A stretch of DNA of 64,000 nt from assembly GCA_963556195.1 (NCBI GenBank), contig OY744535.1:91762272-91826271 (forward strand), read 5' to 3'. The position numbers and the translations under genes are program-made. Position 1 is the stretch's first letter, and each line of letters starts with the position of its first letter. The notes beneath the pieces are model-generated. The model was not told the DNA's origin, did no database searches, and worked only from the letters and a program-made list of their open reading frames with translations. Below are positions 45,204 to 58,592 of this stretch, piece after piece. This DNA comes from Sepiola atlantica (lineage: Eukaryota; Mollusca; Cephalopoda; Sepiida; Sepiolidae).

Positions 45204-48200
45204 TCACAACATTTTAAAGACAAACAATAATCTCTTGTTTCTGCTCATCTTTCTATCATATTCACAATATTTTAAAGAGAAAAATAATCCCTTGTTTCTG
45301 CGCATCTTTCTATCATATTCACAACATTTTAAAGACAAAAATAATCCCTTGTTTCTGCTCATCTTTCTATCATATTCACAACATTTTAAAGACAAAAATA
45401 ATATCTTGTTTTTGCTCATCTTTCTATCATATTCACAACATTTTAAAGACAAAAATAATATCTTGTTTCTGCTCATATTTCTATCACATTTACAACATTT
45501 TAAAGACAAAAATCATATCTTGTTTCTGCTCATCTTTCTATCATATTCACAACATTTTAAAGACAAAAATAATTCCTTGTTTCTGCTCATCTTTCTATCA
45601 TATTCACAACATTTTAAAGACAAAAATAATCCCTTGTTTCTGCTCATCTTTCTATCATATTCACAACATTTTAAAGACAAAAATAATCCCTTGTTTCTGC
45701 TCATCTTTCTATCATATTCACAACATTTTAAAGACAAAAATAATCCCTTGTTTCTGCTCATCTTTCTATCATATTCACAACATTTTAAAGACAAAAATAA
45801 TCTCTTGTTTCTGCTCATCTTTCTATCATATTCACAATATTTTAAAGACAAAAATAATCCCTTGTTTCTGCTCATCTTTCCATCATATTCACAACATTTT
45901 AAAGACAAACAATAATCTCTCTTTTTACTGCTCATCTTTCTATCATATTCACATTTTAAAGACAAAAATAATATCTTGTTTCTGCTCATCTTTCTATCAT
46001 ATTCACAACATTTTAAAGACAAAAATAATATCTTGTTTCTGCTCATATTTCTATCACATTTACAACATTTTAAAGACAAAAATCATATCTTGTTTCTGCT
46101 CATCTTTCTATCATATTCACAACATTTTAAAGACAAAAATAATTCCTTGTTTCTGCTCATCTTTCTATCATATTCACAACATTTTAAAGACAAAAATAAT
46201 CCCTTGTTTCTGCTCATCTTTCTATCATATTCACAACATTTTAAAGACAAAAATAATCCCTTGTTTCTGCTCATCTTTCTATCATATTCACAACATTTTA
46301 AAGACAAAAATAATCCCTTGTTTCTGCTCATCTTTCTATCATATTCACAACATTTTAAAGACAAAAATAATCTCTTGTTTCTGCTCATCTTTCTATCATA
46401 TTCACAATATTTTAAAGACAAAAATAATCCCTTGTTTCTGCTCATCTTTCCATCATATTCACAACATTTTAAAGACAAACAATAATCTCTCTTTTTACTG
46501 CTCATCTTTCTATCATATTCACATTTTAAAGACAAAAATAATATCTTGTTTCTGCTCATCTTTCTATCATATTCACAACATTTTAAAGACAAACAATAAT
46601 CTCTTGTTTCTACTCATCTTTCTATTATATTCACAATATTTTAAAGACAAAAATAATATCTTGTTTCTGCTCATCTTTCTATCATATTCACAACATTTTA
46701 AAGAAAAAAATAATCTCTTGTTTCTGCTCATCTTTCTATCATATTCACAACATTTTAAAGACAAAAATAATATCTTGTTTCTGCTCATCTTTATATCATA
46801 TTCACAACATTTTGAAGACAAAAATAATATCTTGTTTCTGCTCATCTTTCTATCATATTCACAACATTTTAAAGACAAACAATAATCTCTTGTTTCTGCT
46901 CATCTTTCTATCATATTCACAATATTTTAAAGACAAAAATAATATCTTGTTTCTGCGCATCTTTCTATCATATTCACAACATTTTAAAGACAAAAATCAT
47001 ATCTTGTTACTGCTCATCTTTCTATCATATTCACAACATTTTAAAGACAAAAATAATATCTTGTTTCTGCTCATCTTCCTATCATATTAACAACATTTTA
47101 AAAACAAAAATAATATCTTGTTTCTGCTCATCTTTCTATCATATTCACAACATTTTAAAGAAAAAAATAATCTCTTGTTTCTGCTCATCTTTCTATCATA
47201 TTCACAACATTTTAAAGACAAAAATAATATCTTGTTTCTGCTCATCTTTCTATCATATTCACAACATTTTAAAGACAAACAATAATCTCTTGTTTCTGCT
47301 CATCTTTCTATCATATTCACAACATTTTAAAGACAAACAATAATCTCTTGTTTCTGCTCATCTTTCTATCATATTCACAATATTTTAAAGAGAAAAATAA
47401 TCCCTTGTTTCTGCGCATCTTTCTATCATATTCACAACATTTTAAAGACAAAAATAATCCCTTGTTTCTGCTCATCTTTCTATCATATTCACAACATTTT
47501 AAAGACAAAAATAATATCTTGTTTTTGCTCATCTTTCTATCATATTCACAACATTTTAAAGACAAAAATAATATCTTGTTTCTGCTCATATTTCTATCAC
47601 ATTTACAACATTTTAAAGACAAAAATCATATCTTGTTTCTGCTCATCTTTCTATCATATTCACAACATTTTAAAGACAAAAATAATTCCTTGTTTCTGCT
47701 CATCTTTCTATCATATTCACAACATTTTAAAGACAAAAATAATCCCTTGTTTCTGCTCATCTTTCTATCATATTCACAACATTTTAAAGACAAAAATAAT
47801 CCCTTGTTTCTGCTCATCTTTCTATCATATTCACAACATTTTAAAGACAAAAATAATCCCTTGTTTCTGCTCATCTTTCTATCATATTCACAACATTTTA
47901 AAGACAAAAATAATCTCTTGTTTCTGCTCATCTTTCTATCATATTCACAATATTTTAAAGACAAAAATAATCCCTTGTTTCTGCTCATCTTTCCATCATA
48001 TTCACAACATTTTAAAGACAAACAATAATCTCTCTTTTTACTGCTCATCTTTCTATCATATTCACATTTTAAAGACAAAAATAATATCTTGTTTCTGCTC
48101 ATCTTTCTATCATATTCACAACATTTTAAAGACAAAAATAATATCTTGTTTCTGCTCATATTTCTATCACATTTACAACATTTTAAAGACAAAAATCATA

Positions 48201-50702
48201 TCTTGTTTCTGCTCATCTTTCTATCATATTCACAACATTTTAAAGACAAAAATAATTCCTTGTTTCTGCTCATCTTTCTATCATATTCACAACATTTTAA
48301 AGACAAAAATAATCCCTTGTTTCTGCTCATCTTTCTATCATATTCACAACATTTTAAAGACAAAAATAATCCCTTGTTTCTGCTCATCTTTCTATCATAT
48401 TCACAACATTTTAAAGACAAAAATAATCCCTTGTTTCTGCTCATCTTTCTATCATATTCACAACATTTTAAAGACAAAAATAATCTCTTGTTTCTGCTCA
48501 TCTTTCTATCATATTCACAATATTTTAAAGACAAAAATAATCCCTTGTTTCTGCTCATCTTTCCATCATATTCACAACATTTTAAAGACAAACAATAATC
48601 TCTCTTTTTACTGCTCATCTTTCTATCATATTCACATTTTAAAGACAAAAATAATATCTTGTTTCTGCTCATCTTTCTATCATATTCACAACATTTTAAA
48701 GACAAACAATAATCTCTTGTTTCTACTCATCTTTCTATTATATTCACAATATTTTAAAGACAAAAATAATATCTTGTTTCTGCTCATCTTTCTATCATAT
48801 TCACAACATTTTAAAGAAAAAAATAATCTCTTGTTTCTGCTCATCTTTCTATCATATTCACAACATTTTAAAGACAAAAATAATATCTTGTTTCTGCTCA
48901 TCTTTATATCATATTCACAACATTTTGAAGACAAAAATAATATCTTGTTTCTGCTCATCTTTCTATCATATTCACAACATTTTAAAGACAAACAATAATC
49001 TCTTGTTTCTGCTCATCTTTCTATCATATTCACAATATTTTAAAGACAAAAATAATATCTTGTTTCTGCGCATCTTTCTATCATATTCACAACATTTTAA
49101 AGACAAAAATCATATCTTGTTACTGCTCATCTTTCTATCATATTCACAACATTTTAAAGACAAAAATAATATCTTGTTTTTGCTCATCTTTCTATCATAT
49201 TCACAGCATTTTAAAGACAAAAATAATATCTTGTTTCTGCTCATCTTTCTATCATATTCACAACATTTTAAAGACAAAAATAATATCTTGTTTCTGCTCA
49301 TCTTTCTATCATATTCACAACATTTTAAAGACAAAAATAATATCTTGTTTCTGCTCATCTTTCTATCACATTCACCACATTTTAAAGACAAAAATCATAT
49401 CTTGTTTCTGCGCATCTTTCTATCATATTCACAACATTTTAAAGACAAAAATAATCCCTTGTTTCTGCTCATCTTTCTATCATATTCACAACATTTTAAA
49501 GACAAAAATAATATCTTGTTTTTGCTCATCTTTCTATCATATTCACAACATTTTAAAGACAAAAATAATATCTTGTTTCTGCTCATATTTCTATCACATT
49601 TACAACATTTTAAAGACAAAAATCATATCTTGTTTCTGCTCATCTTTCTATCATATTCACAACATTTTAAAGACAAAAATAATTCCTTGTTTCTGCTCAT
49701 CTTTCTATCATATTCACAACATTTTAAAGACAAAAATAATCCCTTGTTTCTGCTCATCTTTCTATCATATTCACAACATTTTAAAGACAAAAATAATCCC
49801 TTGTTTCTGCTCATCTTTCTATCATATTCACAACATTTTAAAGACAAAAATAATCCCTTGTTTCTGCTCATCTTTCTATCATATTCACAACATTTTAAAG
49901 ACAAAAATAATCTCTTGTTTCTGCTCATCTTTCTATCATATTCACAATATTTTAAAGACAAAAATAATCCCTTGTTTCTGCTCATCTTTCCATCATATTC
50001 ACAACATTTTAAAGACAAACAATAATCTCTCTTTTTACTGCTCATCTTTCTATCATATTCACATTTTAAAGACAAAAATAATATCTTGTTTCTGCTCATC
50101 TTTCTATCATATTCACAACATTTTAAAGACAAAAATAATATCTTGTTTCTGCTCATATTTCTATCACATTTACAACATTTTAAAGACAAAAATCATATCT
50201 TGTTTCTGCTCATCTTTCTATCATATTCACAACATTTTAAAGACAAAAATAATTCCTTGTTTCTGCTCATCTTTCTATCATATTCACAACATTTTAAAGA
50301 CAAAAATAATCCCTTGTTTCTGCTCATCTTTCTATCATATTCACAACATTTTAAAGACAAAAATAATCCCTTGTTTCTGCTCATCTTTCTATCATATTCA
50401 CAACATTTTAAAGACAAAAATAATCCCTTGTTTCTGCTCATCTTTCTATCATATTCACAACATTTTAAAGACAAAAATAATCTCTTGTTTCTGCTCATCT
50501 TTCTATCATATTCACAATATTTTAAAGACAAAAATAATCCCTTGTTTCTGCTCATCTTTCCATCATATTCACAACATTTTAAAGACAAACAATAATCTCT
50601 CTTTTTACTGCTCATCTTTCTATCATATTCACATTTTAAAGACAAAAATAATATCTTGTTTCTGCTCATCTTTCTATCATATTCACAACATTTTAAAGAC
50701 AA
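45204..50702. repeat. Higher-order repeat block: 570-bp pairs at 2113- and 1997-bp steps
   Basis: The CTCTCTTTTTACTGCTC junction occurs in pairs 570 bp apart (45918/46488, 48031/48601, 50028/50598). Successive second members are 2113 and 1997 bp apart. The 116-bp difference equals two monomers, so the third copy lost, or the second gained, two units. Confidence 0.9.
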
Positions 50703-52199
50703 ACAATAATCTCTTGTTTCTACTCATCTTTCTATTATATTCACAATATTTTAAAGACAAAAATAATATCTTGTTTCTGCTCATCTTTCTATCATATTCA
50801 CAACATTTTAAAGAAAAAAATAATCTCTTGTTTCTGCTCATCTTTCTATCATATTCACAACATTTTAAAGACAAAAATAATATCTTGTTTCTGCTCATCT
50901 TTATATCATATTCACAACATTTTGAAGACAAAAATAATATCTTGTTTCTGCTCATCTTTCTATCATATTCACAACATTTTAAAGACAAACAATAATCTCT
51001 TGTTTCTGCTCATCTTTCTATCATATTCACAATATTTTAAAGACAAAAATAATATCTTGTTTCTGCGCATCTTTCTATCATATTCACAACATTTTAAAGA
51101 CAAAAATCATATCTTGTTACTGCTCATCTTTCTATCATATTCACAACATTTTAAAGACAAAAATAATATCTTGTTTTTGCTCATCTTTCTATCATATTCA
51201 CAGCATTTTAAAGACAAAAATAATATCTTGTTTCTGCTCATCTTTCTATCATATTCACAACATTTTAAAGACAAAAATAATATCTTGTTTCTGCTCATCT
51301 TTCTATCATATTCACAACATTTTAAAGACAAAAATAATATCTTGTTTCTGCTCATCTTTCTATCACATTCACCACATTTTAAAGACAAAAATCATATCTT
51401 GTTTCTGCTCATCTTTCTATCATATTCACAACATTTTAAAGACAAAAATAATCCCTTGTTTTTGCTCATCTTTCTATCATATTCACAACATTTTAAAGAC
51501 AAAAATAATCCCTTGTTTCTGCTCATCTTTCTATCATATTCACAACATTTTAAAGACAAAAATAATCCCTTGTTTCTGCTCATCTTTCTATCATATTCAC
51601 AACATTTTAAAGACAAAAATAATCTCTTGTTTCTGCTCATCTTTCTATCATATTCACAACATTTTAAAGACAAAAATAATCCCTTGTTTCTGCTCATCTT
51701 TCTATCATATTCACAACATTTTAAAGACAAAAATAATCCCTTGTTTCTGCTCATCTTTCTATCATATTCACAACATTTTAAAGACAAACAATAATCTCTT
51801 GTTTCTGCTCATCTTTCTATCATATTCACAATATTTTAAAGACAAAAATAATCCCTTGTTTCTGCTCATCTTTCTATCATATTCACAACATTTTAAAGAC
51901 AAAAATAATATCTTGTTTCTGCTCATCTTTCTATCATATTCACAACATTTTAAAGCCAAAAATAATCCCTTGTTTCTGCTCATCTTTCTATCATATTCAC
52001 AACATTTTAAAGACAAAAATAATATCTTGTTTCTGCTCATCTTTCTATCATATTCACAACATTTTAAAGACAAAAATAATATCTTGTTTCTGCTCATCTT
52101 TCTATCATATTTACAACATTCTAAAGACAAAAATAATCTCTTGTTTCTGCTCATCTTTCTATCATATTCACAACATTTTAAAGACAAAAATAATATCTT

Positions 52200-54590
52200 C
52201 GAAAGAAGAAGAAAACTACTAATATATTACAGAAATATATTTTTTTTTACGATCGTCATATCTGTATATTTTCTAAAAATAATGTAGCGAACTATTGAAA
52301 TATAGGAACTTTGAGTAAGACTTTTCTTATCTATTCAGATCTGAAACAAAACTTATTAACGGGCTTCTTACGCAACAGTTGTTGTATACGTAACTGTTGA
52401 CTATTTCATAATACACCCTCTCATGAAAAATCGTTAGAAATTAAAAGTTCATGAAAATCAGTATTGCATATATCATTTTAAATATACATTAATTAGAGTC
52501 TAATGAAATTCCGAATGATACGCTTCTTTTTATTTCACAATTCTTCATGATTTTTTAAAAATTATTATCATTTTACGTGTCTTTTTTACACAATCTCACA
52601 ATTATTTTTATAATGCTTTCTTTTATGCTTCTCTTTGAATATACTGTTTTCTTTTACAAATCTACATCTTACTTGTTTCTTTCCTTTCCTTTTTACTTCC
52701 TAGTGATTTGTTTAAATTAATTGCTAGTTACGATGGCTGTTTGCATGAAATGAAAATGACCTACACGATACATTGTTATCAGTTGATTACAAAATAATCT
52801 CATTATTTCTTCGTTGGTGACTTTACCGAACAGAGTTTAATGCTAGTATAGTGTCCTATGCCAATTGCCACAGATATTTGAAATGGAATTGTAATAAGGT
52901 TGTTCATATATCCTGTACTTATATTTCGGAATTGCAATCAATGATAGATTGTTTATTTTCCGTCCCATTTATTCTATAAAAACAGCATTTGTAATTGATG
53001 TAATCTATATCTATATTCGATGTTATGTACCAAGTTGTCCTTTGTTTCCAATTTAAATGAATGGTGACATTTTTTCATGTTGTTCCGCCAGGTGGAGCTT
53101 AATACTAAGGGAAAATGTACTCGTTCACCTAGATGAACTCCAATCTTATTTTCAAGTAAGAATTGATATTTATACAGCAGTATTTAATCAACAGACACGT
53201 GGAATGAAATCCGATCATGGAATAGTTGATAGAAAATACACTATTGGAAAATTCATTTACAAATTAACATCAACATATTTGGGAACTCGTTTAGAATCAT
53301 CAGGAATTTATTGCAATAAAATACAATACAGATGAAGAAATGGACATTGTTTAGGCACGCGCTAAAATGTTAAAATTTTAAATGCCTTATTTTCACGTGT
53401 AAATAATTGAACAAACTATTTAAGTTTATTGCTAATGTTTTATGTCATTTTCCGTCAATATTGACGAAGTTAAAATCAAACAGATGCTATTATATCTTTA
53501 TTTTAATGTTGACCGTTTCAGAATCATGGACCATGGGCACTGAATGCATTCTCTTTATTCATGTTTATCGTTGTAGTAAGAAGTCAAGAAAAATCGTGAT
53601 TATCTATATGCTACTAAATCCCTGTGCACACTTCTTTTTAAATAGATGACGTCATAAAGGGTGAATGAGTAAACAAAGTAAATAACAGAGAAGAAGTGAG
53701 GGAGAAGATAAGAGAGAGAAGAGAAAGAGGGAGAAAGTTAAAAAATATATTTGATAATATGTACAATAAATACTCATCCACAAGTTGTCTAGTATGTTAT
53801 AAAACTAATGGTGTAATTTGACATATATTGCCAATTTAGGCAGTGCACTTGTACACTAAAAATGTTGACCATTATATACAATAGTCGTCACTAAATTGTC
53901 AATCAACATGTAGGCAAATTAACCTGCCCAAACTAATATAAACAGAGGCTGTTGAATCCCAATCTAATGTTTAATCAAGAAACCTCATATTTGCATACAT
54001 ATTCGTTTGTTCATACGCGTGTAAGGGGATTTAGGAAACACTAACGTCGGCCGGGAATATGGATACCAAAACCGAAGCGTTATAAAAAAGTGTTTAGAAC
54101 ACAAATTAAATAAAACCATTAATTCAAATGCATGAATAGAAAAATGTCCGAGCAACAAAAACACTAAATTGTAATAAAGTCTACTGTCCCATTCTTTGTT
54201 GTGTTTTAATTCATACACAGTCTCGTTACTTTGTATTTTGAAAAAAAAAATGTTTTATTTCTTTTTGGAAAATGCATATTCACTCTCGTTATTTTGTTGA
54301 AAACGTTTTCGTACTTATTTTTTTAAAATACATCGTCCTTTGTTAGTACATCCTCAGTATCGATACTTTTTGAACACTTCTCGTATTAAAAATGCTTTCA
54401 ATAAATTCTTTTTGGTTAATATATTTTCAGTTTCGTTACTTTGCACTCATGCGGTTAGCAAGTGCATAGTAAAAGGGATATTATCCGTCATTATCCCCGC
54501 CGTTTTGAGGGTGAGATGAATTCATTTTCTCTTAACTGAGGCGCTCTTATTCCCGAGTGATTGCAGATGGAACCATACAGGTATTTTGGT
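52200..54590. other. AT-rich gene-free interval after the satellite
   Basis: No supported gene. Frames at 53057-53335 (92 codons) and 53407-53649 (80 codons) have no recognisable domain. A single TGACGTCA lies at 53647-53654. Confidence 0.4.
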
Positions 54591-54666
54591 TTTCTATCCA
54601 AAGTGTGCCCTTTTGTGGGGAGCTGGGGTTTCTATCCAAAGTGTGCCCTTTTGTGGGGAGCTGGGG
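54591..54666 (+). repeat. Perfect 38-bp direct duplication
   Basis: TTTCTATCCAAAGTGTGCCC through GGGGAGCTGGGG occurs at 54591-54628 and again at 54629-54666 without a difference, followed by TTTCT. It lies in a locally G+C-richer segment (54480-54990) whose identity is unknown. An 85-codon minus frame at 54725-54982 (with CEKCVSCHE) is there but has no recognisable family. Confidence 0.93.
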
Positions 54667-55818
54667 TTTCTCCGCATTAAAAACCGACCTTTAATCTAAC
54701 TATACCCTTATGGGAAGGTAATGATTAAATATACATTTGGCATAATACCCGTTCTAAAAGGAGATCTATTGCCTGTCGTCTATATATATATTTTGTTCCC
54801 ATCCAGAGGGCTATTTCCTCATGGGAAGGCAAGTAAATAGACACATTATCCAGCATTACATCCCCATTTCTGATGGGCGATGTTTCTAGTGCCGTTCTGC
54901 TTACTATAATACCCATTATTTCATGACAGCTGACACACTTTTCACACGTGGCTAAACTCATTTTCTCCTGACACACGCCCACTGTCGATGAAAATAAGGA
55001 AGATATTTGATGTATATGTTAAATTCATTATTTATAGGCCCTATTTTATTAACAAAGCCTACCGACTAAACTCTCAACAATATCGACACAATGTTTCATC
55101 GATGACTGGTCAACTATTGTTGATAAGTTAGGTGTCTATTTTCATTTTTAATACGATTATGTCTTGGCCGGAAATGGTATAACAATTGCTGTCTAAAGTA
55201 GTGGAGGCGAAGATATGACACCCTATTACACAAAATCAAGACTCATCTATATGAAAAGATCAGAATATCTACTGCAGTTAACGATCTCTCCCTTTTTAAA
55301 CGCAATAATAATCAACTGGAACAACAGTAAAAATGGATATGAACATTTTTTATTTCCCTTAAAATCATTCTGCCATTTATGAGAAAGTTCAAAATTTGCA
55401 GACATCTACTCAATCAGAAATAAGTTTTATAATTACGCTAATTAAGATACTACAAGGAAAGGGGATAAATACTTGTTCATTTTCCTATGTGAAAAGTAAA
55501 GATTTGAATTTCATTTGCTTTCAGGATTCAATACAATATGACAATATTTGTGACGAATATGGATTTGAGAAGGCGTGTAAAACATAAACTTGATAATAAC
55601 TGGGTTTATCTGAAAGTGGAACAAATTCATTGAAGTATCCAGGAATCTGAATATCATTAAATACATTTCCCATGTAGATATATTGCAAATATTGTCATAT
55701 ATTAAAATGTGTATTACATCATATATATGAGACTCCTTTCTTAATGATTTCTTAGTAATAATTTATGGATTATTATATTTAGGGATTTTTAGACGCGAAG
55801 TAATAATTTGGATTTTTG
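54667..55818. other. Gene-free interval
   Basis: No supported gene. The phrase GGGAAGG.AA followed by AAATA.ACA occurs at about 54713 and 54819, so this may be a worn repeat family. Confidence 0.4.
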
Positions 55819-56097
55819 TATTATTCGAGACAATATTCTCATTTTGGTTGTTATGTTCAGAACGTTTCGACCGATGTAACCCCCTAACCTTCCCTGAATG
55901 CATTTTTCGAACTTAAGAACTTATTAGTCGAAAGTGGGAAATTTTTATGTTTACATATGTGGATTAAATTAAGGGTTCACAAGTTCGACGAGAAGGTACT
56001 CAAGTTCGAAAAGACGTATCTGAAGCAGATCGAAGGTTACATCGGCTGTAACGTTGTGAACATAACAACCGAGATGAGAATAGTAGTCCGAATTATT
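55819..56097. mobile_element. Inverted-repeat (MITE-like) element, 125-bp arms
   Basis: Arms 55819-55943 and 55973-56097 are inverted and align about the centre without indels where I checked them: CCGATGTAAC at 55871-55880 pairs with GTTACATCGG at 56036-56045, and GTCG at 55927-55930 pairs with CGAC at 55986-55989. The arms are diverged, perhaps 75-80% identical. The loop is about 29 bp. The coding-like frame 55957-56160 is a by-product of the right arm. Confidence 0.85.
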
Positions 56098-58259
56098 ATT
56101 TTGCGATGGTTAATATTATTATTGAATGATTGCAATATTAGATTCAAGTCGCATCACTAAAGTTACAAGTTTTTTAAAGATGGAAAATCATAATTGTCAA
56201 ACATCCGCCTTTCCTGCTATTTTCGATGTTTGTCAAAATCAGCAATTATCATAATTGAAAGGATTTCAATTATGAACCGTCTTGGTCCTGAATTATTTAC
56301 CATTTTGTTGCCGCACGCATCAACACAAGCACTCATAAGATGAACTCAAGTTAAATCAAGTTGACATCCGAAATGTATGGTGAACTGCGCATGTCAAATA
56401 TTGTCGACATTGATACCAAAGGGTAAACATACTGAAAGTACTAGACTCTACAAACCATTCGTTGTGTCTAAATCTATAAATAGTTATTTAACTTTGCGAT
56501 AAATCTGTGAAAATGTGTTTATCGGGTCTATCAAAGATTAATTAGTAATTAAAAGATCTCAATAAACACTAATGTTATAAAACTACATCTAACATTATTT
56601 CGATTACAACACAACATTAATTTTACACAGTGTTAGATGTTTGCCAATTACATATAATCTCTTAACAAACTAAAACATTTGTTTCTAGCACATATTGAAA
56701 ATAATACGTTTTGCCAGTTGTTTTCTAAAATATATTTTACTTGCAGGACCCGTGCCTCGGCCTTGCTCGGGAAAGATATAAATTAAATTAAAAAAATCTA
56801 AGTACAAGAGTATTAATTTGTTAAAAAGCAGTTGAAAACAACTCTGTAATTTAGGTGATTAAAGTAGGATTTATCGATGTTTTGAATCAACAAAATAGAT
56901 TTCTCTATGCATTAGATGACTGCCCCCTCTACGATTGTAAGTAGCGGTTTATTAAAACAATAAAAACGACTACCCCCCCCAAGTAAATATGAGCCAAGAA
57001 TATGCGTGAAGCTTTCCAAGGTATGTGAAGGAAAAATACTTCTAGATTGAAGCAATTTTTATTTCAATCCTGAGCGGCCATTTTGGTGGGAGATTGAATT
57101 TACCAACATTGAAAATCGACCATCCGACTAACTCTGGCCTTGATTTATATTTAAGCGATTGATTTAAGGAATTTGCTGTGGTTATTTTGTTTTCGATTTA
57201 TCGACTGTTAACTAATCTGCAATTTTACCATTGACTATGTTGTTGCTATTTCGTTGCCTCTCCACGAGGGGATAGTTATACAATGGTGATGTTTAAGGTC
57301 TCGAGAATTCATCTCCTGGTGGAAAATACCGCAGTGTATAAGAATTTCTTCTAAAATTGACAAATAAAAAATAGAGTGAAAGTAATAAGAAAAATTGACG
57401 CAGTCTTGAACATTTTCTCCTTTTCTGACCGAGAAGAGAAAAGACAAAGTTGAAGTATATTTAGAAAAGTAGAAATTAATATTTTTTGAAATATCAGTAG
57501 CAGTTTTAGCGTCGAATATCAGTAGAATAGGCGGGAGCGTCTATTAAATTTGTGCGTATTGTGTATTAAATTAATGGAAAATGAATAGAAAACAATAATG
57601 GTTACATTTTTCAAAGTATTTTTTTTTAATTTCTTCTCGGTGAATAAAGGAAGAGTGTTAGTAGGAAAATATTAGAGGGAACAGTTTTGCTACCCTCTCT
57701 ATGGAGTATGTTTTGGGGAGAGTTTGTGATAGTTGTTTAAAAGTAGTATTTATTGTTAGATGGAGAAAATAATCATACATTTCTTCAAACACGCTCGAAT
57801 GAATAAGGTGAATAGAGTTGTGAGTTTAGTAGTCTATGATGCATCAAGTTATTTTTTTAATTTTCGCCAAAAGTACAAGGGGAAAACGTCTTCACTTATA
57901 TATCTAGATAAATAATAACAATAATAACGGCAAATTTACTATAATTTTGAACAGATGCCTTGTGAAAACCTTACCGATTTTGGAACATTTTGAATAAACT
58001 GAAACGTTTCGAGTTTATTGTCAACATGTGTTCTATGGTTAACAGAGACATCAAAGAGACATAGTTTCATAATTTTCATCAGTTATTATTTATTGAAAAT
58101 TTAACGTCCACTAGTCAGAACAAGTTATCAACAAGCCATTTTTTAAATCAGAAATATCACGGTTGTGCATTATAAAGTGTTCCATACTGATTAGTGATGG
58201 TCGGAATCATTTTTCGGTGCAATGCGTTGTCGTTATTATTATATTATGACGGAAATCTG
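56098..58259. other. Gene-free interval
   Basis: No gene or structured repeat recognised in this AT-rich stretch. Confidence 0.4.
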
Positions 58260-58425
58260 GCGAAAAGAACATATACTACACTGCCCCTCTGAGGATGACG
58301 TAATACATGGGATGATGGGGTCATTACGAACGAACATATACTACACTACTCCCACAAACGAGGATGTAATGCCTTGGAAGATGGTATCATGACAGGGGAA
58401 CATATACTACATTACCACTCACCCC
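58260..58425 (+). repeat. Imperfect tandem repeat, about 3 units
   Basis: GAACATATACTACA starts three units at about 58268, 58333 and 58398, followed by C(T/A)-rich text and GAGGATG..GTAAT in the first two. Period is about 65 bp with many differences. Confidence 0.75.
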
Positions 58426-58592
58426 AAATATATTAAGATAAATATAATAGATGCTTCTCGTATGAGTGGAGAAGCAAAATTTACAATGAACGTTAATTTG
58501 TTTTTCTCAGCAGGCTCTATTTTCATTGGTTTTGAAACCTAGAACATATTGATGTCATATTGATACCTAAAACTTCTATCCTTACCTTTCAG

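Larger units (their letters stand above)
31212..52199. repeat. 57-bp satellite array with nested higher-order repeats (~21 kb, ~367 monomers)
   Basis: The monomer begins TCTTGTTTCTGCTCATCTTT and ends AAAGACAAAAATAATA. It is 57 bp with about 25% G+C. Three common junction types occur: AATAATATCTTG, AATAATCCCTTG, and a 58-bp type with one extra base (GACAAACAATAATCTCTTG). Rarer variants act as markers: ATTAACAAC, ACACCATTTT, TTTTCGCTCATC, a CTCTCTTTTTACTGCTC junction, and a 54-bp unit lacking three bases (TTCACATTTTAAAG). Marker spacing shows higher-order repeats of 172 bp, 570 bp, 1374 bp, 1997-2113 bp and 2400 bp. Many monomers are identical, so turnover is recent. It ends inside a monomer at 52199. 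Confidence 0.98.

Noticed and set aside
31212..52199. CRISPR array interpretation of the regular repeats
   Set aside because: Monomers are contiguous with no unique spacers, and the surroundings are eukaryotic transposons.
31569..52287. Dozens of open frames of 60-366 codons in the 31-52 kb region
   Set aside because: They are a by-product of a 57-bp tandem period that is a multiple of three. Both strands are open and no independent coding signal is visible.
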